Program-made: the position numbers and the translations under genes | Shown: in pieces, positions 27,101 through 40,359 of the stretch | How positions within the stretch are numbered: position 1 is the first letter of the stretch | Layout of the letters: every line of letters begins with the position of its first letter | The notes under the pieces: generated by a model | What the model was told of the DNA's origin: nothing | Databases searched by the model: none | The model's input: only the letters and a program-made list of their open reading frames with translations | From: Strigops habroptila | Lineage: Eukaryota > Chordata > Aves > Psittaciformes > Psittacidae | Reading direction: 5' to 3' | Length of the DNA: 64,000 nucleotides | Assembly: GCF_004027225.2 (NCBI RefSeq) | Contig: NC_044288.2 | Coordinates: 20,346,744-20,410,743 of the forward strand

Positions 27101-29196
27101 TTCCATTGCCACTCATATAGTTTCAGTAAGAATAGCCCTATTTCAGTCAAGTAGCTCAAGACTCACTACATGCCTTCAGACAACTGCCTAGTAATTCCGC
27201 ACACATATTTGAGCATAACACATTTTCACATTGATGAGTAAGAAACAAGAGCAAGGCAGTAGCTGTCTATATAGAAAAAGCAAGACTTATTTTTGATAGT
27301 TGACAAAAACGTAAAGAAACATAAATTTAAAAGTTTAAGCATCACTAAGTAAGAAGGAAACAAAATGGTTCAGACTGGCCAAATATCCCTTGATTTGTTG
27401 TTCAAAGGTATACATCTGTTATGGTTTGGGGCTCTTGAAGTATCCAGATCAGATATTATAGTAAAACACCGATTCACAAAAACAAAAAAACTAACCCCAG
27501 AAAACCCTTGTGCCTACAAGTCACTGTGGTCCCATTGCAACTCTGCTGCCCAGGGTATGAAACAAGAGCTGTTTTCTATTTAAAAGAACCCCAAAGTTAA
27601 ACTAGAGTGCTTACTGCCTGAATGAAAAACCCTCACTCTGCTGCTCTGCATTCAGAAGAGGCAGAGTTATTCATCTACCCAAAGGTCTGTCCAAGAGAAC
27701 TGAGAAGTCTCTTGGGTTCATCTCCTGTAATTACTTCTTTTGAACACTAACCAGAAAGCCTGGCTCAGACACAGTGTGCTGAACAGGACATCGATGAAAG
27801 ACCTGGAATAACTGCAGAGGGGAACAAATGCAAAGCAGTCTCTATAGGATTATATATATTCACTCACTTTATAGCAAGGGCTTGTCTGCTTCTGTGTCTC
27901 AGGGAAAGTCCTATAAAGTCTACTTTTTAAACCAAACAGCTCACAATTTTTATCATTTTTCACAGAAAAACGAAAAGACAAACAAAACGTTGCCACACAC
28001 GCACTTTACAGAGCTTGTGCCAGAGGGAGCTCTCAAATGTTGCATTTGAAAGTGCTAAAATGATTTTTCAAAGAAACAAAGCAAAGCAACAGAGGCACAG
28101 AGGACAGGCAGGGCAAGCATAGACTAACTCTGGACAATAGCCAGCACTAGAGCTGGGCAGGAACCCAGCATTTGATGATGCTCCTACTCTGACTTTTGCC
28201 TCAAAAGACTTCTGTCCTCAATCCAGCAGCTCCCACTGCTGCCAGCCTTTCCACCAATTGAGGCAAAAGGTTGATTGGGCCTCAGGGCTTAAGTTTTAGA
28301 CAAGCTGGATGTGTGTTCACTTCAGCTGTCGTGAGTACTCAGCACCACACATCTGGAAGAGCAATTCCATACTGGTCATGTAATTGTCTTACAGAAGTCA
28401 CAGGAGACTAAAACTATTTCAATGTGAAAGACAGTCCCAAGAAGCACGCTGACTGAGAAACCCTTAACAAAACACTCAAGAAAACTAAGCACAGGCTGCA
28501 GGCTTGCAGGACAGCCCACATTTAGTGATTGCTATCAGAGGTTTCAAAAACCAATTACACATCCAATAAAGATCTTTTTTTATAAACTGAAGCACCTTAT
28601 GAATGGGGAGATGGGAATTTCAACATACTGACCTTAAAAGCCAAAGTAGTTCTGAATGGCCTGCTGCAAAATCTTTTCTTTTTTTCCCCTGGCATATGGG
28701 TAAAATAAGTCATGACTTACCTTTTCCTCTCCATTCAGAGATGGCTGCCTTCTGTTGAAATACTTGTTTCATTAAAACGCAAAGGGCACTTGGGAACTTT
28801 AAAAGTATTTCTGCAGTATTTCGTTTGCAGATAACCAGAATACAATGGTCACTGTGTCGGTTTTTCCTTAAAATGTTTTTTTATTACATGAGAATTTACA
28901 TAAACGCACATAGGAAACCTTCTAGAATGTGGTAGGCACTGTACAAAGCTTGTCTTTCGTCTTTGAAGTATTAATGCATCACAAAGCCTCCAAACACAAT
29001 ATCTAAGGGGTGGGGGATAAGCAGGAGCTCAGTTCTCTGGACCTATTAGAGAAATAGACCTATTAGGGAAAATAGTTCCAATAACTACGTGTCATAAATA
29101 TGTGATTTCTGTGACATAAGGAAACCACTTCAGATACGTCAACAGATCAATAGGTCTTTGTTCAAAGAGTTTTCTTTTAAAAGAGAATAAAAAGAA

Positions 29197-29219
29197 GGGG
29201 GCGAGGGGGGGAGGTGGGG
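29197..29219 (+). repeat. G-rich stretch with G-quadruplex pattern
   Basis: Runs of five, seven and four G separated by short loops fit the pattern of four G-triplets with loops of one to seven bases if the seven-G run is split. It is followed by a short GA repeat. There is no nearby gene or promoter to suggest a function. Confidence 0.6.
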
Positions 29220-29476
29220 AGAGAGAGACATGACACCAAAACCCCATCTACATATTCCTTCCTAAATCCTTTTGTCCTGCCCATCAAGAAGAGCCTTTTT
29301 AATCACAAATTAAGTGCTGTAATGAGTTATAGTATAGAAACTCCCTGGAGCAGTTTATGAAATCTACTGGCTTTTGGTGCTTTCTCAGATGTACCAAGCG
29401 AGAGCGACTCCATTCATTATGAAAATCCATAAACTGGGATACATGTACAAGGAGTTGCTAAGTAGAAACACTGGTT

Positions 29477-29530
29477 TAAAAAACAAACAAACACACAAAC
29501 ACACACAAAAACACCACAAAACAAAAAAAA
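29477..29530. repeat. A/C-rich microsatellite
   Basis: Imperfect AAAC and AC units extend over about 50 bases. It is an ordinary simple repeat. Confidence 0.75.
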
Positions 29531-30603
29531 TCAGAAAGCAAAGCATGTTCTGATGAAACTTACTGAATAAGGATTTAAGGATTCACAAAAAAGCTGCCAT
29601 TTTACTTCACTCATAGTTAAGTTTTTACCAGTTACCAGCTATTAAATACGGGAATTCTTGCATTATGTCTAGTCAATGACTGGTACAGTGATGACCACAG
29701 GTACTATTAGAAGCATGGGACTGCAGGTACAAGTAAGAGATCCTGGCTGGATCCTGGGATGTTCATAACTTTCCATGCACAGGGAAGAATTCAGTACAAG
29801 TATCCAAAATGGATTCACTTCAGTAAATTCTCCATTATCTATGGCCAATTTACCTGGTTACTAGCTGTGTGCCATTAGCACACTGACATGCTGTTGCTGC
29901 TTAGCAGGCAAGCAGCGATACTGATTTTGAGTAAAGCTCTGGGTGAAAGGAAGTAAAAAGGCAGAGCTGAAAATCTTGGACAAAGCAGAAATCCACATTA
30001 CATTCCCAGGAGCAGGGTGGGCCTGCACTACTATGCAAAGTGGCTCTTGATTGAGGCATATGGGTCTATGCAAATTTATCAGCATCACAAGCACTGGAAA
30101 TCACAGATACAGGTAAGATGTTGAAAAGAAGTCTTGGACCAGGAGATGCAAAGGTGACAGATAGTACACCACCTTGGCTACCTAGTGCTGCCAGAAAGAG
30201 TGAAGCAGAGAGCACCATAGGACCCAAGAAATTACAAGTTAGGTTGTCTGTGGATCACATTCATTAAAATCCCTCAGATTGTTTCTATTAGCTAGTTTTT
30301 CACTTTATTCCTTTCTTATCTAAGTTTTGAGACATTAGTTGCTACCAAGTTTTTTGGAAGAGCTGATCATCTTGCCTTTCTTTCTGTATAAAGTTCCAAA
30401 ATACTTCCTAGCAAAATTAATTATTTCTTCTACAAGACAAGCTGGAAACACATTTTATCTATTGAAATAAAGAAAACATTTACTGGTAACTCATCTCTTT
30501 AAGTGATTTTTTTTTTTTTCCCCCCATCAATACAAATTGGGACACTCAATGGGCAAGCACAGAAGGGAAGAAAAGCAAAAACTTCTTCTGTCATAAAGCT
30601 GCA

Positions 30604-30629
30604 GAGATAAAGCTGCAGGGCTTTATCTC
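30604..30629. repeat. Perfect 10-bp inverted repeat
   Basis: GAGATAAAGC (30,604-30,613) pairs exactly with GCTTTATCTC (30,620-30,629) across a six-base loop. The left arm is also part of a short direct repeat (ATAAAGCTGCAG at 30,593-30,604 and 30,607-30,618). The stem is too short for a microRNA precursor. It contains GATA cores (AGATAA) in both arms, so paired GATA-factor binding is one untested reading. Confidence 0.6.
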
Positions 30630-33600
30630 ATGGCAATGATTATGAAGACAGCCTCTACAGGTCTTCTTCTGTAAATCTGAAAAAAGTTCCATGTTACAAT
30701 TAAATTAAATCAGGTGTGAGAAAAGCAGAGGCTGGAGATGCAGGAGCTTGAAAATGCTCATTACTCTGCAACACAAATGAAACTGCATACAGAGTAACTG
30801 AATAAACCATACATTCTCACGTCACCAGCCAACAGAAGATGTTTTATTGATATATATTTTTTAATCTGACATTAGCTTGAAATAACATTTTCAAACAATA
30901 GGTTTTTCATATCGATTTTCTGTGCAATCCATTACAGTGAATGCTATCACCTCTGTGCCAGCTACAGGGTTTTAACCTTCCAAGATGTCTGGGAACAAAA
31001 ATATGACAGTTTTCCTGAGCATCATCTATTGACGTGTCTTTTAAGTTATTCTGAATAGGAACACCAGGAAAACAGCTTCTAGATGCATAATGTATAAGCT
31101 CATTTACAGGAAGCAAGGAACAAATTGAAAAGGGAGAAGTAACACAGAAGAAACAGAAGTAATTCTGTTGAGATAGAAAACATCATGGAAATTTAACCTT
31201 ATGGAAAACTCACTTTACTCAGAGTAGGCATTTGATGAACAACCTTTTAATTTGCAAATTGTGCTTCTCAGGGATAATAAAGAGCAACCAAAATGACAGA
31301 AGCATTGCCCCTTGTTCCTGAGCTCACAGCACACAGATAACCTGCCAAAGCTCCAGAATGCAGGCTTCCCTCCCACAAACCCGCAATAGCACATGGAACA
31401 TTGTATGAAGCTTTACTAGCCTTTCGACCTATTCACAAACCCCATGATAAATGTTAAATAGAAGGTTTGCCAGCAAAACACTACCTTAACCATGGTAATA
31501 CACAAAAAAGATCTAGCCAAACCTCCAGCAAACTGTCCAAGTGCTTCTCCTCACCCCAATTCAAAGAAAGGCAGACGAAGCATTGCACAAGAGTTTGGCT
31601 TTTCTAGTTTCCCTGCATTTGCTGCAGTTCCTTGCACCTATACTTGTGCTAGATTCAGATGGGCTGCTAGTTTGGTGTAAATGCCTATTGGGGAAGAGGT
31701 TCCCAAGCAAAGATGGAATAAATTGTATTTCACAATTTTAACCTGAAAACCACACTATGTTACAATGTAACAAACATCCCATCAGGAGTCCACAAATATT
31801 TAAGCAATTTTAGGTTCTGTTTGAGCTGGCTTGGCAATTTACAGCTCCAGTGCAAAGACCATCCTCCAGTCGGCCACAAAGCTCAGGAAACCAGGAGAGG
31901 GGTGTTTTTCCCACCTATTTTCCAAGAAAAGGTTCCCATACTGCTGTCACTGACCACTCTGTCCTACCCACGCACATATATACCAGCCTCGAAGGAATGA
32001 GCCGGTCCCTCCTGGCTCCAGTGCACATGTGGCAGTCTGTACCCTGCACACTACTTCAGGCACATGAAGTGACCAGCAAGGATTCTATAACCTACACAGT
32101 CCTTAACAAAGAAAAGGTCTACAGAGTGTCTGAAGTCATAGAGATGCCAAAACGGCAGGTTCAAAATGCAAGGTATATTTGTACTAGGGATAAATACCCA
32201 CGCAAGACTGCAAAGTTCGATTTAAAAGTGCCACTTTCTCCTTTTATATGTTGCGAAGGCAGCAGCCCACACATCACAGCACAACATGTAGCCTACAGCC
32301 CTCCTCCCCCCCAATGGTTTCCTCATCCCATCAAAAGTTCGCTGCCTACACACATTTGAAAACTTGATGTTATGTTTGCCAGTTTGGTTTTATGCAGATG
32401 TAGTTCAGGTTCCTAACTTCAAGGTCCACCCATTCCATTGCTTACCATACATAGAGAACAGGAAGTAGTATTCTGTCATGTTAAGACTCCACTGGCATAT
32501 TGGTAGATAAATCCAACAAAGGGAATTCTAGCTAGTAAATTTCTTCAGTTACAGTTAAAATTATGTGCAAGCAAAGCACATAATTTTTCTTTAGCCTAAA
32601 ATAAAAGCTCTGCCTAACAGCACTCGGAACAAAATGGTGGTTTGTGTTCCTTTACACACCAAAGCCAGTAACTCCTCTTTACCTTTTGCATCATCCAGGG
32701 ATTAGACATACATCTTTCACATTGCTTTAGTAAAACCTTCAAGGAAACTCTCATAATCTGCACTGGTGTCAGCAGGCATGTAAATACAAACACCCCACAC
32801 CACTGACAAGTCAGCAGCCCTTGTGCTTGTGTGGACTTACTTTTTATGCTTCATTTAATAAATCTACATGGCCTTCTGCAGAAAGCTCTCAATTCACTGT
32901 TCTGCATTATCATTGGCTTGTAACTGCAGAGTTTCCAGACTCAGTGGAGCGCAAACACAACTAGCTTATGTAAAGCTGAGCAGACACAGAAAACAAAACC
33001 AGATTGGACATTGGATCAGCAGTTTCTTAAAACCATAATACCCAATTACAGAATTCATTCTATTATTCAACCCACTAGGCCAGTCCTTGTGCCACCTCAG
33101 CAAGATACCTGCCCAGTTACAATCTTATCTTCACTGCTATATTAATTGCCCCAAAAATCTTGTCACCAGATGCCATAACAAAAAGTTCTCAACTGGTGGA
33201 GAAGTCACACTTCAGAAGGCAACACTCATTAAGACACCTGCAGCTGCATATATTGTTCTCTCACAAACCTACTAATGTTACTCAATACTGAAAGACAGTT
33301 AAGAAAACATGACAGGTCTCATGTTAAAGGCAGAGGGAGGGGTAATTATTCATCTGATACTTCCATAACTGCTGCTGCAAAGAAGCCACATGAGGATGTA
33401 ACAATTAGAAGTACATGATTTAAGTACATAGTATTTAAGTAAATAATCCTGGTGGGTATTGAACTAAACAGTAGAATTAAACACTGTGTATGAAAATGAA
33501 TCCTTTAGAAAAATAAGTTTAATTCCTGTAAAATTTGACCATCTCCTGAAAAACCCAGTACATTTTAGATGCAGATTTGCCAACTCTACTTGTCAAGTGA

Positions 33601-35439
33601 TAGCATCTTCTTCCCTTCAGCAAGTTGTCTTGTTTTTCTTCAAAACTCATTCTTCGAAAAACTTTGAACAACATTCTAGTGGGAGGTTAAGTTGAAAGTG
33701 TTCTTTATAAAAGTCTCTTCTTTCACAGTCTTTTCTGGTATTTCTCAGCTCTGGATTTATAAAAGTAGTTCCACAACACATTCACTGAAACACCTAATAT
33801 AAATATACCGAAGCTCACAGTCTTTAATGAGTGTTAACATTAAACATGAATAAGGACTACACAAATCATGTGCCGCTACTGCCCCCATTCGGGAGAAGTC
33901 TGAATCTCACATTCTTCTTTCTCAAAACTTGCCCACACAATTATTTTTATTATTAATTTTGATAGTATAGAACTGAACTTGCAAATCTCACACAATCTGG
34001 ATAGGTTCTGTATCATTATAAAAGTGTCTGTACAATTATCAGCAAATTAACAGTAAATTGTATATATGTAATAAATAACAATGCATTTAGAAAACAAAGC
34101 AAGTGCAAGAAGTAGATTATATTTATTTGTTTACAAATTCCACCTCAAAGTGGAAGCTCCATCTTTTGACACAGATCAATGTATTATTTAGTATTTCTTT
34201 GTCATAACCATGTGCTAAGCAAAAAACCCCAAACAAATACCCGTATATCATTCTTGACTGTAGCATTGGGAGAACAGGTCATTTCAACCCGACATGAAAC
34301 AATCTTCTGAATACTCAGACTATTTATGGGACACTTTGCAGAGTGTGAAGGAGCTCCACTTTTGAGAAAAACAGTTGTATTAACAAACACTTGCACTTAA
34401 ATCCATCCCAGAGATCTTTACTCTCTCCTCTGACATATCTGATGTAACAAGCTTCACACCTTTCCTTTTATTTCCCCTTCTTTCTCATGTCCACTTCTTT
34501 ACATTTATGTTAACAAACTAATGTGAGATAATTATTACAATGAGGGAACAAACACAACATAACTACTGACAACTGTAATCAAAACCCCAATTCTCCTTAT
34601 GTGTGTTGGTCTACAGGAATCGTATACAAAACACAAGGGAAGGGGCAGGGAAGAAACCTTTCCAGCTCTTACAGTCACCTTTTTTTTTACTGAAATCCCA
34701 GCAAAACTAGCTTCAAGAAGCTTTATCTTAATTTTGATGCTATAGTTATAAAACATTATATAGTGAAATGTAAAAAAACAGTATTAACTTCAGCAGTTGC
34801 CTTCAGAACAGGGTGATATTAGATCTATAGGTCTCTCTTCACAGAGGGGAAAAAATAATATATTTCCCACTCCCAAGGTCTCAGCCCACATACACACATT
34901 TCTCCAGTTAAAACAACCATGTTGCAGTGCTTCCTGATGTTATTCAAGCAAATCAATATCTGTTTATAACCCATCACCAAACAATGCTACAGCAGAAATT
35001 CCCCCAGCTGGTAACAACAGGTTTATAATCTCCAAAGGACTTAATTATAGGATCTATGCTCTGCCTATTACCCACAAACTCTTGCTTTTGTCCAGAACAG
35101 CTCACAGGAAAGGAAGCCCTATTCGTTTCAGCAAGTATCCTTACAGAAGCAGTTTTTAAAATCTCATATAAACATGTAGGGGCAACTGTAAATGTTACTT
35201 AACACAAGTAGGATAGAAAGATAAGAAAACTATATACAACAACAACAACAAAAAAAAAGTACTAAGTCTTTCCCATGAAAACCTGCTTTTGATTAAAGCT
35301 CTTGTTTATAATAATGCTATTTACAGCAAGACACGTATAGGAATTTTCCCTGTATACAAGGCATTTCTGGCCCAAGTGAAGTGGAAAGAACACAGGATTT
35401 TCTATAGAATCAGACAAAAGTATTGAGGACTGAATCGTA

Positions 35440-35825
35440 AAGGCAAAAGAGCCAGGGAGCAGCTTTGCTCCACCAGGAAAGACTAACCAGAAACTGAGGA
35501 TAACCCTGGCAAAGGCAGGGCAGGACCTCACCAACAAAGACACCACCCACAGCAGAGCGAGCAGAGCCAGTGTGGTGACAGCCTGAGCTGATGGCGCTGT
35601 GATTGCCACACACAGGAGGTGATGAGGCAAATCCAACCAAGGTCCATCTGGAAAGTCCAGGCAACAAGTCTGGACAAGCCGGGGAAGAAGGCTGACCACA
35701 GTCCCTCCTCACCATAGCCCTGAGCTGAGTGAGGCTCCTGGACCCCTGGGCAGGGAGTGTGGGTACAAGTCCCAGGTAGTTAAGACCTACTGGTGCTCTG
35801 ACTCTGGCTGCAGGGATTAGAGACA
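35440..35825. other. GC-raised segment of unknown origin
   Basis: Base composition is clearly higher in G+C than the DNA on both sides, and the minus strand is open over more than 130 codons in two overlapping frames. Neither frame encodes a protein I recognise. The abrupt composition change suggests an old inserted repeat or an exon of an unknown transcript, but no repeat ends or splice-consistent conserved coding signal were found. Confidence 0.3.
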
Positions 35826-38800
35826 TTTACACATATTTCTGAAAGACATACAGAAACAGATTAAAGAGAGGTGAAAATATCACTCCTGCAACTATCCACT
35901 CTGCTTCTATGGCAGGATCACCACCCATCCGTGCAGCAGTCCCATGACTACCTCACTCCTCAGCTTGGCACAGCTGCATAAACTTGGACCGATGCGCCTT
36001 CAGCCACCATACCAACTCACAAGAAAACTGCCTCAGGCAGGACATCCACCAAAGAGGTAGAACAGACATCTAGTAGAGAAGATGTAACACCTTTAGCTAT
36101 CCAGTCTTAACCCTCTATCTTATATTTGCCAGAGCTAGAAGGGAACAGCTACAACACACTTCAGAAGTTACTGTTTCAGAAGTTACAGCCCTGTTTGCTG
36201 CCACTCTCTTGAAAGTCTTCTACCCACACTCGGCAGCAGGCTGCACAGCAGATGAAGTCTGTGCACTTGCTTCAGCAAAATCTGACACCTTAGAGCAAGA
36301 CACTTGTCACAGCTGCAGCGTTAGCACAGGTGGCTAACTGCAACCTAGACTGCACCAGGAATGTTAACTGAATACAACAGCAAAGGTCCTCTGGGCTTCC
36401 ACTCGCTAAGTGTCTAAGCCCTAGAAATTTTTTTAAATCAAAACACGTACATTACATTCAACTGACATGAATTGGTTTTCCTTAGTGTTGATTCCGCCCA
36501 GAATCCTTACTGCAAGAACAAAAAATAGGCCAGTGACTTTGGCTGCTGCCAGTGCCTTCCAACCAGCTCCATGGCCCACTTGCTTTTTAGAGTTCTCAGT
36601 CTATTTTTAACAGCACAGTTAAGAAATAGAAGCTATTTAAAACAAGCAGCATAAAAAAGAAGTATCATTTGCTTCACATGATTATTATGTGCATAGTAAT
36701 GACAGGAAGACTACTGCAAATGTTTTCCAACTCTTAAAAAAGAAGAACGCTTCCTTTGCAATATATAATTTTGAATTTTAATTTAGATAACTCAGAGTAT
36801 TTACTGGCAACAAAAATATGCATATTCATGGACCTGATTTACTATAATCTTTATTTCTGATGTTCTACATCTGCGAATACTTGAAGTACTTGAGTTTGCA
36901 TTCATGGGCAATTATACAGGAATCTCATAGAGTAGCAACAGATAGATTTACAGTTAAGAGTTTGTAGCGCAGAAAGCCAATTCATTTTCTTCTCGGGCTG
37001 TGGCATGAAATTTGGGATTGACGCTTCCACTTTCATTTTTGAACAAATTACTTTTTCTTGTCTAATAGACATACAAATCAAGGTCATTATAATGAGGGTC
37101 AAAACAGTGATTTTTAGATGCATTCACTCTACCAATAGTTAGCAAAGGTCTGAGGAAGGAAGTTAAATAGCCTGAAAGTTAGATTCTATGCAAGTGCTTT
37201 ATAGGAGAAAGATAGACACACTATTTGGTCATTCCACCTTCACACACCAAGAGCTCCCTCAGGCTACCTCATGCTGGTTTCCATGCTGCCTTCTAGAAAT
37301 GCAAGCACTTACTATGCAAAACACGTTTTTCTTAGAAGTCTCTGCATATCTACCCACTCTTCTGCCTGGTCTTACCTTTCTTGTCATTCATCCCAGCCTT
37401 CTGAAGTACAAAGATTCTTCTAATAAAACAAACTTTAATTGATTTCCAAAGGCAAGTCGTAGGGAGAATGAAACAAACCCATAATAAATCAGTGAGAAGT
37501 ACAATAGGAGAAAGTAAGATGAATACAGCTTTTGATACATATACTGAGTAAGATGATAAAGCTCATTGATGCATGAAACGGTCCCTCAGTTTTATAGTCA
37601 CACGCCTTTAAAGAAAGGAAAACAACTGCAGAGGTTTCCCAGGAAAGCTGCTCTTTCACCTTCCTCTTCCTTGTGTGCCAAGAGGCCAATGAATACTGAT
37701 AATGACAGCCATTAATAAAGAAAAGAGGAGGATGTGCAAAGTGCGGTTAAAATGGAGTTTGGATCACTGTATTTAGAGCAACTCAGGCTGTTACTCTGGT
37801 GAGACCACACATACTACTCTTACCAGTATTTAGTCAATGTTCCCAAACAGTAAAAAAACCCACAAATGAACAATTTCTGCCGAAAAAAAATCTCTCTCAT
37901 AACTAACCTTTGTTTTCCACACAGACTGCTTTCAGGTGAAAGTAATTCCACAGCATTACTCCAAGACATATAACGAAAACACATTTCTCATAGCTATACT
38001 GCAACGACCTACCTCTGAGAGCAAATCCTCCATGCTGTTCATTTCAGGTAAAGGAAACCAGGATTTACGCACACCAGATCATAGTTCGTTGTTGGGTGCA
38101 ACTATATTAGACATAGGCCCGCATAACACAAAAGTACCCTGTTCTGAACAACGGCAGTATTATCTATCATATCCGTCAGCTAAACTGCCTCTTTTTTCTA
38201 GCCTCGCAAATATTACGCTAGTTTTACCCCAACGGGCTTTAAAGCCCTCTTGTCCTCTACTCCTTGCCGATGTGACAAGCTCTAATATTATGAGTATTAT
38301 AAAGAAAATGTTGTGCTATAGGGGAGGGTAAAATACTGCCTGGAAGAGGTGTTGGTCCTTTGCAATTAGCCACCAACTCAGGTGCAACTCATTCTCCTCC
38401 ATTTTTTAAGGAAAGGCATAAAGCACTTTAGAAATAAAGCAAATGCAAAACAAACACGTTCATAACCAGAATAGAAAAACAGTGTCCCATAAGACAAAGG
38501 ATGACTTCTTCAACTTGTGCTTTCAGTTATAGATTATTAGTAGATCTGGCCAAAAGTGGTGCCAGGAATGCTGCCTAAATGCTGAATATGACGTCCAACC
38601 TTCCTTTCAGGAATATTTTTGAACAACAGACAAGCTGAAACACTTCGCACACAAAAAAACCCCAAACAAACAACAGAACCCCACCACATTGTTCTCAGGA
38701 TAATTATCACCTAGACTGTACTGAAATCCAGGACTTCCAAAAGCCATAAAGCCCACCTGCAACTGAACTCTTCCAAGCCCTATGAAGATACAAAGCACTT

Positions 38801-39700
38801 CCTCCCACCTGCAATATGCATACATCTTCAATATCTATATAGTTAGTGGTAAAGTTCAGGATATATCACCTCATCTATTAGTCACATATCAACATATATT
38901 TTCTTTGAGGAGTTGAAAGATCAAATATAGCTAATAGGTTTGCCTTCCTAAAAACCCTGCATTACAGAAAATGTCAGTTCATTCCTTAAAGAGAATTTTA
39001 AGCCTTTCAACCAATCTATAGCAATCAGCACAAAAAAGCTTGAAAGTTTCAAACTGAAGTAGAAATCACACCCCAGCAGTTTCAAGAAAGCAAGTACTTA
39101 AGCACCTTTAATCCATTTGAAAGAGGCAGAATCCATTACAGGTCTGCAAAACACCTCCTTCAGCCATTTCTCAGCCTTTTAAGAAACTGGCATTGACTTT
39201 TGATAAAATAACAGATAATGGAACATTTATTAAATAAAGTCTTGGGCCTCCAGAACACCCCAAACAGAAGCTCTCAATAGTGAGCAACTCCCTTCCCCTG
39301 CCTGAAGCCGGTTCAGAAGCAGTACACTTTCTGCACCTGCAATAGTTTCAAATGCTGTTTTGTGTGTTTAACACCACCACCCTGTGTTTTTCAACTCTCG
39401 TAACATAATTACTTATCACAATCAAAAAGAAGAAAAGTTTATACACAACCTGACCTGAAACTTCCAACAAACTGTAGTTAACTTTCATCGGCCACATGCT
39501 CACCTTCACATAACGGCGCCAGTTTTCCGAGAAAGAACGTTTGTAGTTTCGCTTCCACCTCCACACAAAGGAGGTGGAAGCAGGTGCGCGTGTAAACAGC
39601 GCCTGAGCCCCAGCAGAGCCCACCAGCTCTTTTAACCCAGAGGTGAATGGGGTCCTTCTGCTCGCCCTGACCCACCGTGGACACGCACAGAAAACCTCAC
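35826..39700. other. Intergenic DNA upstream of CCNG1
   Basis: No gene is recognised. A CpG-raised patch at about 37,960-38,300 coincides with a 131-codon + strand open frame (37,936-38,331) of unknown family. The rest is AT-rich and CpG-poor until the CCNG1 CpG island begins. Confidence 0.5.
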
Positions 39701-40019
39701 TGCAGTGGCTCCTGGAGGGGCGCGGCGGGCGCCTTCGCACGGATCGGCCGGGGCGAGGACGGCACCGGCCCTAAAGTTGCCCGCACGAAGACCCGGTGCC
39801 TCGTGCTCCGCCGCGCGGCGCCACAGCGAAGGGCGGAGCTGAGACCTGTTATATGAAAGCACCGGCACCAGAGGTCGCCACTCTGCCGGCACTGCCGATC
39901 TCTTAGCGACGGCGCCCCGCCCCTTCCCACCGCCCGCGTCCTGTGATTGGCCTGCCTGGAAGTCTATCATCCCCTGAGCCCCGCCCCCAGCGGGGCGGAG
40001 CGGGACGGGAGGGGGCAGG

Positions 40020-40190
40020 CTGTTAGTCCGTCTGTCCGTCCGGGACGGCTGCTGTATGGCGTTCTCCTGGTGGTCGCTGGTGCCCGAGGGACCGGGCAGT
40101 GCTTTAGAGTGACCACTCGGCGCTGGCGCTGTGGGTCACAGCGGCTCGGGGCCCTCTCCACCGAGAAGGCAGCGGGGCGACAGGGACAAG
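40020..40190 (+). other. CCNG1: CCNG1 non-coding exon 1 (5' end approximate)
   Basis: The 3' border is a good splice donor, AAG followed by GTAAGG at 40,191. The next acceptor (TTATTACAG, ending 40,743) places the start codon as the first three bases of exon 2, so exon 1 is wholly 5' UTR. Intron 1 is 553 bases. The 5' end is an estimate from the position of the GC and CCAAT boxes. Confidence 0.65.
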
Positions 40191-40339
40191 GTAAGGGCGC
40201 GGGTCTGTGCCCCACCGGCGGTGGGTTTGGGCTCCTCCGCGCTGTGCCCGGCCTGTCCATAGGGCGGACGTGGCCCCTCCGTCCCGCCGACAGAGCTGGC
40301 AGGTCGCTTGTCCGCCGGCGGAGCCCCCGGGGCGGCGAA

Positions 40340-40359
40340 GGGCAGGCCCAGGCTTGTCC
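40340..40359 (+). promoter_or_regulatory. Predicted p53 response element in CCNG1 intron 1
   Basis: Two abutting decamers, GGGCAGGCCC and AGGCTTGTCC, match the p53 consensus RRRCWWGYYY at 9 of 10 and 10 of 10 positions with no spacer. The only mismatch is the second W of the first half. A third perfect half-site, GGGCTTGTCC, lies at 40,392-40,401. Established knowledge: cyclin G1 is a direct p53 target, and mammalian CCNG1 has p53 sites around the promoter and first intron. Here the element sits about 150 bases into intron 1, inside the CpG island. Confidence 0.75.

Larger units (their letters stand above)
19886..35439. other. Gene-free intergenic DNA
   Basis: No recognisable gene, tRNA or repeat family was seen. 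It includes a 24-base A run (21,103-21,126), a C-rich run (21,168-21,183), a G-quadruplex-capable stretch (29,197-29,219), a short A/C repeat (29,477-29,530) and a perfect 10-bp inverted repeat (30,604-30,629). The longest ATG-started frame is 169 codons at 31,850-32,359 (+); its product resembles no family I know. Confidence 0.55.
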
